NCBI GenBank assembly: GCA_024695415.1
Contig: JAILIE010000103.1
Coordinates: 1-39,009 of the forward strand
Origin: Clostridiales bacterium
GTDB lineage: Bacteria; Bacillota; Clostridia; Christensenellales; Aristaeellaceae
DNA: 39,009 bases
Direction of reading: 5' to 3'
Under the pieces are notes generated by a model. It was not told where the DNA came from. It saw nothing but the letters and a program-made list of their open reading frames with translations, and did no database searches. Positions 33,647 through 39,009 of this stretch are shown here, in pieces (the first letter of the stretch is position 1; every line of letters begins with the position of its first letter). The position numbers and the translations under genes are program-made.

Positions 33647-33675
33647 TTTACAAAAGCCTGTTCATTTGGTATAAT
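33647..33675 (+). promoter_or_regulatory. Promoter of the TPR protein gene
   Basis: TTTACA (33647-33652), 17 bases ending in TGG, TATAAT (33670-33675). It starts four bases after the dus stop. Confidence 0.88.
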
Positions 33676-33717
33676 CCAGGTACAGGAAACCGAATACACC
33701 CCGGGAGGTCTGATCAG

Positions 33718-34248
33718 ATGAAATGTTTTTGCAGATTGCTCGCCCTGGTCCTCTTTGCCATAATGTTTTCCCTGCCGCTTTCCGCCGCGCTGGCTGCAAA
33801 TGGTGAAACCACTGAAGAGTTTTACCAATGGTACAGTGATGGCTATAATCATTTCGAAGAGGGGAAATACGAGGAAGCCATCGAAAGCTACCAGAAAGCC
33901 ATGGAATACGACGGACCGTATTTCTACTCGATGATGGAAATCGCAGAAGCGTACATCTTGCTGGAGGACTTTCAGCTTGCCAGGGACTGGCTGACCGAGG
34001 CCAAGCCGTACATCTCAGCTGAAAATGAACTGGCTCGCTGGTACCGGCGGTACGGCTATATTGCGATTGAAGAAGGCGAATATGAACTGGCTTATGCTTT
34101 GTACCAATACAGCCTTGGAATTGAACCGTCCACGATGGCTGAAGACGAAATAAACTATATCCTGCGCGTCGCGCCGGACACAAAGCAGTTCACCGCGGAA
34201 GAAGCTGCCAATTACCTGAGTGAGCATTTCACTGTCCCTGCTGAATAA
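33718..34248 (+). CDS. Secreted TPR-repeat protein
   Basis: The 176-residue product has a signal peptide (about 1-26, ALA-A) and about three tetratricopeptide-type helical pairs; the clearest is YSDGYNHFEEGKYEEAIESYQKAMEYDGP (about 39-67), followed by MMEIAEAYILLEDFQLARDWLTEAKPY and RRYGYIAIEEGEYELAYALYQYSLGIEP. These repeats mediate protein contacts; the partner is unknown. ATG follows CGGGAGG. The gene is a single unit with its own promoter and terminator. Confidence 0.85.
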   Translation: MKCFCRLLALVLFAIMFSLPLSAALAANGETTEEFYQWYSDGYNHFEEGKYEEAIESYQKAMEYDGPYFYSMMEIAEAYILLEDFQLARDWLTEAKPYISAENELARWYRRYGYIAIEEGEYELAYALYQYSLGIEPSTMAEDEINYILRVAPDTKQFTAEEAANYLSEHFTVPAE

Positions 34249-34258
34249 ACGTGCGTTT

Positions 34259-34291
34259 AAAGGCCCTCCGGCGATCTGCCGGAGGGCCTTT
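34259..34291. terminator. Bidirectional terminator between TPR and EAL genes
   Basis: AAAGGCCCTCCGGC (34259-34272) pairs perfectly with GCCGGAGGGCCTTT (34278-34291) over a five-base loop. Confidence 0.92.
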
Positions 34292-34297
34292 CGTATG

Positions 34298-36508
34298 TCA
34301 TTTCTCCTGCCCGGTGAACAGTTTCTCAAAATCCTCCACCGGCATCGGCTTGTGGAACCAGTAACCCTGCATCTCGGAGCAGCCTTTGTTCCGCAGGAAC
34401 TGCGCCTGTTCCTCGGTTTCCACGCCTTCGGTGATCATCCGCATTCCCAGGTCACGCACCATCTGGATCATATGCCTGATGATAATCCTCCCCTTTTCCG
34501 GATCCCCGGATGCCGTCAGGAAATGCAGGTCCAGTTTGATGCGGTCCACCGGCACTTCCTTGAGCATATGCAGCGAGGAGTGGCCGCTGCCGAAGTCGTC
34601 CATCTCAACCTCGAATCCGTATTCCTGCAGTTTCTTCGTCGTACTGATCAGGTGTTCCGGTTTCTCCACGAAAGCAGTTTCGGTAATCTCGATCCGGATC
34701 TGATCCGGCGTCAGTCCGTACTTCCTGGTCAGTTCCTTAAAGTGGGCCGGGATATCGCGGTCCTCCCGGAGATCGCGGCGCGATACGTTGACGGAAACGG
34801 AACGGTGGTAACCCTCCTCATTCCAGCGCTTCAGGTCCTGGCATACCCGGTCCCACACGAACCGGTCCAGGTCGTAAATCATACCGCTTTCTTCCAGCGT
34901 ATCGATGAACGCCGGCGGATACAGCCAGCCCAGTTTCTCGTGGTCCCAGCGGCACAGGGCTTCCGCGCCGGTGATTTCCCCGGTGGCGCAGTCGACCTGG
35001 GGCTGGTACCATACCTTGAGATCTCCGGACTCGATCGCCTTGGGCAGGTGGTTGATCACCTCCGCGATGCGGCGTCCTTTCTCCCACTGTTCCTGGTTGT
35101 AGAATCCGTAGCCGTCCCCATGGATGCTGCGCATTCTTTTTTCCGCCAGATGCCCGTAGTCCAGCATCTGGTCCACGTTGATTTCCCGGTAGTCCTCCGG
35201 CGTCAGTATATAGATGCCGCCGCAAACCTGCACCCGGATTTCCTTCCCGCGGTCCATAAAGTAGTTCCGCACGGGATTGATCACGGTCCTGTCATACCAA
35301 TCCAGCTTGTCCATTCCGTCCGCGTGGTGGAATATGGCGATGCGATCGGCATTGAGGCGTCCAACAACTTCATCCTCCCTCAGGCTGTCCTTCAGGAGCT
35401 TGACCCAGAAGCGAAGCAGTTCGTCCCCGGCTTCCCTTCCCAGACTGTCGTTGATGTATTTGAAGTTCCGGATATTTCCATAAACCAGGACATACGGAAC
35501 GTCCGGATGCTCCCGCAGCAATTCCTCCACACGGTTCCGGAACCCATGCAGGCTGAGGGCGCCTGTCAGCGGGTCCTGGTCGATCAGGCGGCGCATTTCC
35601 TCCTCCTGCCTCAGGCGCATCGTCTGGTGACGTTCGATCACGATCAGGATCACGGTGATCAGCAGGCAGACGAACAGAAGCGCCACCAGGCCGTATTCAT
35701 GAAGGTAGTCGGAGAAGTCGTATACGTACAGGCGCCGCGTAGTATAATCCAGGATCACCGCCTGCCGGTGGGTATCGCTTATCATCGCGATGCCTTCGTT
35801 CAGGCGTTCGATGATTTCCCGGCTTTCCGGCGTATCGACAGTGCCCGCCCGGAAATCCATGGTAATCATGGCGGATGTCTGCATCGTCAGCTTGGAAAAC
35901 AGCGGTTTCTGCAGGATATAACTCCACACATACGAGTTGTGCAGCAGGGCGTCGACCTCACCCTCCCGCATGGCGGTTACGCACTTATCCATGTTGTCGT
36001 ACAGGCGGATCGTGACACCCGGGTACAGTTGCTGCACGGTCTCGACCGCCCCGCGCAGGGAGCGTAGCATACCGATCCGCAGGTCGTTAAGTGATTTCGG
36101 TTTTTCGTCTTCTTCCGTCACCAGGGTGAACGGTGTCTGGAACAGGTTGTCGGATACGATGGACTCCTGTCCGGACGTGCTGGATATCGCGCTTCCGAAG
36201 GGCATCACCAGGTCGTAATCCCCATTGTCCAGCGCATCTTTCAGGCTCTCTTCCCCGAGGGCTTTAAACGTAACGTCGTAACCCGCCCTTTCCGCGGCCA
36301 TCTTCATCAGCTCCGCGCCGATGCCCTCGATCTCTCCCGTCTCCCGGTCCACATAGAAGATCGGGCAGCGGTCGGTCGGTACCCCGACCGTCAGTGCCTC
36401 ACGCCCGGCGGAACAGAAAGAAGGAATAAAAAGCGCAAACAGCACCGCCAGCGCGGTGAGCGCTGAAATCATTCTTCCTGTTCGTTTGTAGCGGTGAACT
36501 CTCTTCAC
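34298..36508 (-). CDS. Membrane c-di-GMP phosphodiesterase: SBP sensor, degenerate GGDEF, intact EAL
   Basis: GTG 36508 is preceded by AAAGGAG at seven bases; an ATG 24 codons upstream has no site. In 736 residues: a signal/anchor span (about 12-32), a periplasmic-binding-protein (SBP_bac_3-like) sensor (about 38-265), a membrane span (about 274-292), a GGDEF domain (about 308-470) and an EAL domain (about 485-730). The GGDEF motif is LNADR, so diguanylate cyclase activity is probably lost. The EAL domain keeps EAL (516-518), NVSRRDL, ITETA, DDFGSG, IKLD, EGVET and QGYWF, so c-di-GMP hydrolysis is expected. It likely links an extracellular small ligand, such as an amino acid, to c-di-GMP level. 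Confidence 0.93.
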   Translation of the reverse strand: MKRVHRYKRTGRMISALTALAVLFALFIPSFCSAGREALTVGVPTDRCPIFYVDRETGEIEGIGAELMKMAAERAGYDVTFKALGEESLKDALDNGDYDLVMPFGSAISSTSGQESIVSDNLFQTPFTLVTEEDEKPKSLNDLRIGMLRSLRGAVETVQQLYPGVTIRLYDNMDKCVTAMREGEVDALLHNSYVWSYILQKPLFSKLTMQTSAMITMDFRAGTVDTPESREIIERLNEGIAMISDTHRQAVILDYTTRRLYVYDFSDYLHEYGLVALLFVCLLITVILIVIERHQTMRLRQEEEMRRLIDQDPLTGALSLHGFRNRVEELLREHPDVPYVLVYGNIRNFKYINDSLGREAGDELLRFWVKLLKDSLREDEVVGRLNADRIAIFHHADGMDKLDWYDRTVINPVRNYFMDRGKEIRVQVCGGIYILTPEDYREINVDQMLDYGHLAEKRMRSIHGDGYGFYNQEQWEKGRRIAEVINHLPKAIESGDLKVWYQPQVDCATGEITGAEALCRWDHEKLGWLYPPAFIDTLEESGMIYDLDRFVWDRVCQDLKRWNEEGYHRSVSVNVSRRDLREDRDIPAHFKELTRKYGLTPDQIRIEITETAFVEKPEHLISTTKKLQEYGFEVEMDDFGSGHSSLHMLKEVPVDRIKLDLHFLTASGDPEKGRIIIRHMIQMVRDLGMRMITEGVETEEQAQFLRNKGCSEMQGYWFHKPMPVEDFEKLFTGQEK

Positions 36509-36584
36509 GGCAGAGCTCCTTTCTCGAACCGGACTGGGAACGGGGTTCTGTCTTTTATGCTGCCTGACATAGTCATCCATCTAC

Positions 36585-36613
36585 ATTGTAATTGTATTTT
36601 TCCAAAAAGGCAA
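36585..36613 (-). promoter_or_regulatory. Promoter of the EAL-domain gene
   Basis: On the minus strand TTGCCT (36613-36608), 17 bases, TACAAT (36590-36585). An overlapping second TACAAT six bases upstream makes exact positioning uncertain. Confidence 0.65.
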
Positions 36614-36760
36614 CTATGAAAAATGATGTGTCCGCAGTGTCACAACTCCGACAGTTATGCTCTCTTATTTTTCCTTCTCAGTCCTGTATCTTCGTTCCTC
36701 TGTGTTATATCCTGTCCACGCTGGAAAACTCCGGCACAGATTCATCCGGAGGATAAGAAC

Positions 36761-37159
36761 ATGATTTCCCTGATCTTCTGCGCGGTTCTCGGTTTCTTCG
36801 TTTATCGGTTCGTCTCCCGGGGCGACTGGGCCGCCGCGGCGGTTTGCGGCGTTATCCTGGTCTTCCTGATCATCTGTGCCGCTCCGCAAATGATCCATCG
36901 CCTGCGTGGCCGTCGCGAAGACAGGCTGCGGGAGGCCCGGAAAGCCCTGAAGCTGGAGCGCGCTGTCACCCGCGAAAGGGAGCGCACGGCGCGCCGTGCG
37001 GAACTGCGTGAAACTCTCCGTGCGGAGCGTGTCGAACGCGAAAAGAGGCATGCCCGGCGGCATGCTGAAATGGAGCGCCGGATTGCCGACAGAAGGGCTG
37101 AACTGCGGGAAGAGCGCCGTCAAAGAGCCCTGGCTCGGCAGGCCCGCCACATCACCTGA
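36761..37159 (+). CDS. Small membrane protein with Arg-rich helical tail
   Basis: ATG 36761 follows CCGGAGG by eight bases; the frame is open further upstream but without a binding site. The 132-residue product has two short hydrophobic segments (about 2-18 and 23-42) and then ~85 residues of almost pure Arg/Glu/Ala helix (RRAELRETLRAERVEREKR and similar), strongly basic overall. No family is recognised. The tail could form a long single helix or bind nucleic acid or acidic lipids at the membrane. Confidence 0.75.
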   Translation: MISLIFCAVLGFFVYRFVSRGDWAAAAVCGVILVFLIICAAPQMIHRLRGRREDRLREARKALKLERAVTRERERTARRAELRETLRAERVEREKRHARRHAEMERRIADRRAELREERRQRALARQARHIT

Positions 37160-37173
37160 CCTCCGAGAAAACG

Positions 37174-37194
37174 TCCCCAGGCAGTGCCTGGGGA
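37174..37194. terminator. Terminator hairpin between convergent small genes
   Basis: TCCCCAGGC-AGT-GCCTGGGGA is a perfect nine-bp stem. T-rich sequence follows on both strands (ATTTCG on plus, CGTTTTC on minus). Confidence 0.75.
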
Positions 37195-37233
37195 TTTCGT
37201 CGTTTCATCTTCCATCGCGGCGGAATTCCATGC

Positions 37234-37557
37234 TTATGGATCTTTCCACCCGATAATCTTTCCGATCTTCCGGCAGATCACCGCCCGTGCCCTGTCATTC
37301 CCGCTTTGTACGCGCGTTACGACATAAAACGCCTCCAGGCAGTCCTTCGTCATCGGCCGGTCTTCCAGAATCGCGATCCGCAGTTCCGCGCAGTGCCGCC
37401 TGACCCCGCCTTCATCCGCTTTCTTCCAGTCGCACATGTCATGCGTCTTTTTCAGGTAATGGTCCACCAGCGCAATTTCACTCTTCGTCAGGATCTCGCT
37501 CAGCCGGTATTCCTTTTTGCGTTTTCTGAAAAGCAATTTCCGCTCATTCTCCTTCAT
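37234..37557 (-). CDS. Small basic cytoplasmic protein of unknown function
   Basis: The 107-residue product is very basic at its start (RKLLFRKRKKEYRLSE) and then helical, with paired Cys/His positions (THDMCDWKKADEGG, RRHCAELR, TKDCLEAF) that do not form a recognised zinc motif. The binding site is weak (GGCGGG close to the ATG). It follows the next gene after 19 bases, probably in one operon with it. Confidence 0.65.
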   Translation of the reverse strand: MKENERKLLFRKRKKEYRLSEILTKSEIALVDHYLKKTHDMCDWKKADEGGVRRHCAELRIAILEDRPMTKDCLEAFYVVTRVQSGNDRARAVICRKIGKIIGWKDP

Positions 37558-37576
37558 GCCCGCCGGATGTTCCGAC

Positions 37577-37879
37577 TCAGCTCAGCCTTGAGCCGTCTTC
37601 CATCTTCCGCACGGCCGACGCCGCGACCCGGCGCACGTTCTCCACGAACGTCCGGATTTCCTCTTCCTGCGATTCCGGGTCCAGCAGCGCCAGCGCGTTA
37701 CCCAGCAAATAAGCGCTGGTCTCCTCCGCGACGAACAGATAGTCCTCCATCTGCTGTTCCATCGTATCATTGCCGATCCCGCAGTATTTCGCGGCGCAGT
37801 AATTCGTCAGCTTGTCAGATGCCTGGTCATAGATCTCCTGGGACAGCAGGCTCAGCTCGTTGTAATGCTTTTTATCCAT
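37577..37879 (-). CDS. Small acidic helical protein of unknown function
   Basis: ATG 37879 follows AGGAGA by eight bases, giving 100 residues; an in-frame ATG 11 codons earlier has no clear site. The product is acidic and all-helical in pattern (ELSLLSQEIYDQASDKLTNYCAAKY, FVENVRRVAASAVRKMEDG). No family is recognised. It lies between a WYL regulator and a basic small protein on the same strand. Confidence 0.68.
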   Translation of the reverse strand: MDKKHYNELSLLSQEIYDQASDKLTNYCAAKYCGIGNDTMEQQMEDYLFVAEETSAYLLGNALALLDPESQEEEIRTFVENVRRVAASAVRKMEDGSRLS

Positions 37880-37935
37880 ACTCAATTCTCCTGTCTGTTG
37901 AAAATCGTCCATCAGCGGAATAACTACGCTCTTTC

Positions 37936-38994
37936 TTACAACATTCCGTAATTCTCGTTGGCCTTCCGGATCTCTTCCCGGATTTCCTCCACCAGGCTCT
38001 CCGGCGATACCACCCGCACGATTCCCGCGTGCTCCGCCGCCCAGTGCAGCATGGCGTCCCGGCTGACCTTCAGCCGGCAGTTATATGATCCGTCTCCCCT
38101 GTCGAAGAAGCTCACGTGTTTCCCGAAGAAATCGATCACCAGCGGTACATAACTCTTCCGCACGATGAATTCCACATCCTCCGGCGGCGAGGTGAACATA
38201 TTCAGGTTCTGGTAAACATACTCGGACAGGTCCAGCCCGTTCTCCAGCCCCTTCACCTGTGTTTTCGGCTTCGCGGACGTATCCAGGATTTCAATCTTCA
38301 TGATCCGGTCCACCCGGTAGTTGGCCACGTTGTCGTATTTGTCGTTATTGCAGATCAGGTAGTACCGCCCCTCGTTGGCGACCAGCTGGTACGGATTGAT
38401 CACCTGCTCCTTGACGCTCCCGTCCTCGTTCACTCCGGGGTGCAGCTGCCAGTCCGTCCCGTAATGCCCGTAGATGATCCTGACCTGCTTGCCCTTGGTG
38501 ATTGCCTCGTCCAGCGTGTCGATGATATAGAACAGCTGCGGATTCTGCGGGGAGTCCGCGGACATGCAGCGCACGTGGTTCATCCGCTGGTTGAAATAGG
38601 AGCTGGACAGCTTTCCCAGCTTGTCGATCAGCTTTTTCCGCTGCTTGTACGGTACGGACCGGGAAAACAGCAGGCCGTCGATCAGCATGTGCAGCTCCGG
38701 CTCCGTGAAATCGTGCTCGTAGTACAGGTTGGTATAGATGACGTTTTCTTCCTTTTCCCCGGTCTCCCGGTCCCTGTGGTGACGCACGATCTCCGCCGGC
38801 TGGATCGGATAGTCGGAATCGATCAGGTCGGACAGGTTCCGCTTGATCGTCGCCCGGTTGACCCGGATCCCGTATTCGCTCTCCAGCTTGTCCGCGATCT
38901 GCTGCTGGGTCATGGGATGGTCCTTATCCGTATACTTCCGGAGGATCATCAGGATATACAGGATGATGATCTTCTTTCCGCCTGCTTCCGTCAT
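37936..38994 (-). CDS. HTH/WYL-domain transcriptional regulator
   Basis: In 352 residues, an N-terminal winged helix-turn-helix (about 8-60, ILYILMILRKYTDKDHPMTQQQIADKLES, then RATIKRNLSDLI) is followed by a WYL-type ligand-sensing region (about 160-245, with VRIIYGHYG and INPYQLVANEGRYYLICNN) and a C-terminal WCX-like domain (about 270-345). WYL proteins bind nucleotides or oligonucleotides and often control defence or DNA-damage genes, but this subtype is common as a general regulator in Clostridia. ATG follows AGGGGACGAAGG at the window edge, so the start appears to be included. Targets are unknown; the two small genes downstream are the nearest candidates. Confidence 0.88.
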   Translation of the reverse strand: MTEAGGKKIIILYILMILRKYTDKDHPMTQQQIADKLESEYGIRVNRATIKRNLSDLIDSDYPIQPAEIVRHHRDRETGEKEENVIYTNLYYEHDFTEPELHMLIDGLLFSRSVPYKQRKKLIDKLGKLSSSYFNQRMNHVRCMSADSPQNPQLFYIIDTLDEAITKGKQVRIIYGHYGTDWQLHPGVNEDGSVKEQVINPYQLVANEGRYYLICNNDKYDNVANYRVDRIMKIEILDTSAKPKTQVKGLENGLDLSEYVYQNLNMFTSPPEDVEFIVRKSYVPLVIDFFGKHVSFFDRGDGSYNCRLKVSRDAMLHWAAEHAGIVRVVSPESLVEEIREEIRKANENYGML

Positions 38995-39009
38995 CTGCCT
39001 TCGTCCCCT

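Overview
The window reads as ordinary chromosome of a GC-rich, low-complexity-wall (Gram-positive type) Firmicute, most likely a gut or rumen Clostridia (Christensenellales/Aristaeella-like; this is inference). Reasons: nearly every gene has a strong AGGAGG-type ribosome binding site; promoters are TTGACA/TATAAT with 17-base spacers and often a TG-extended -10; a tetrahydrofolate riboswitch sits in front of a folT-type ECF transporter gene; and there are many secreted proteins with bacterial SH3 domains joined by Pro/Thr/Glu linkers. There are no rRNA or tRNA genes, transposases, phage genes or CRISPR arrays that I can see.

Layout. 1-6.2 kb: a 5'-truncated SH3 surface protein, an SRAP-domain DNA-protein crosslink protein (yedK type) and a 1061-residue secreted SH3 protein. 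6.2-9.4 kb (minus): asd with a structured leader, then a THF riboswitch, folT and nth. 9.5-12.0 kb (plus): an HdeD-like membrane protein, a Sir2 deacylase and a secreted metallo-beta-lactamase-fold protein. 12.0-15.1 kb (plus): a self-contained three-gene operon with its own promoter and terminators, encoding a MotA/ExbB/ZorA-like channel protein with a long coiled-coil tail, a MotB/ZorB-like peptidoglycan-binding protein with a long coiled coil, and a small membrane-anchored protein of unknown function. 15.4-18.1 kb (minus): NADP isocitrate dehydrogenase, a secreted protein and a cytidylate-kinase-like protein. 18.4-22.6 kb: an anchored unknown, a PlsC-like acyltransferase, guaB and an M42 aminopeptidase. 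22.6-30.6 kb: cell-envelope genes, namely an L,D-transpeptidase, an Ig-like secreted protein, a six-SH3-domain protein, a membrane coiled-coil protein with thirteen 14-residue repeats, and small membrane proteins. 30.7-39 kb: GH51 arabinofuranosidase, a Dus enzyme, a secreted TPR protein, an SBP-GGDEF-EAL signalling protein, small unknowns and a WYL-domain regulator.

The most interesting items are the ZorAB-like motor operon, which lacks the usual Zorya effector genes; a repeated, covarying structured intergenic element (two copies, 12.0 and 19.8 kb); the THF riboswitch placed over a folT-nth operon whose ribosome binding site is held in a hairpin; and a compact attenuator-like leader in front of asd.
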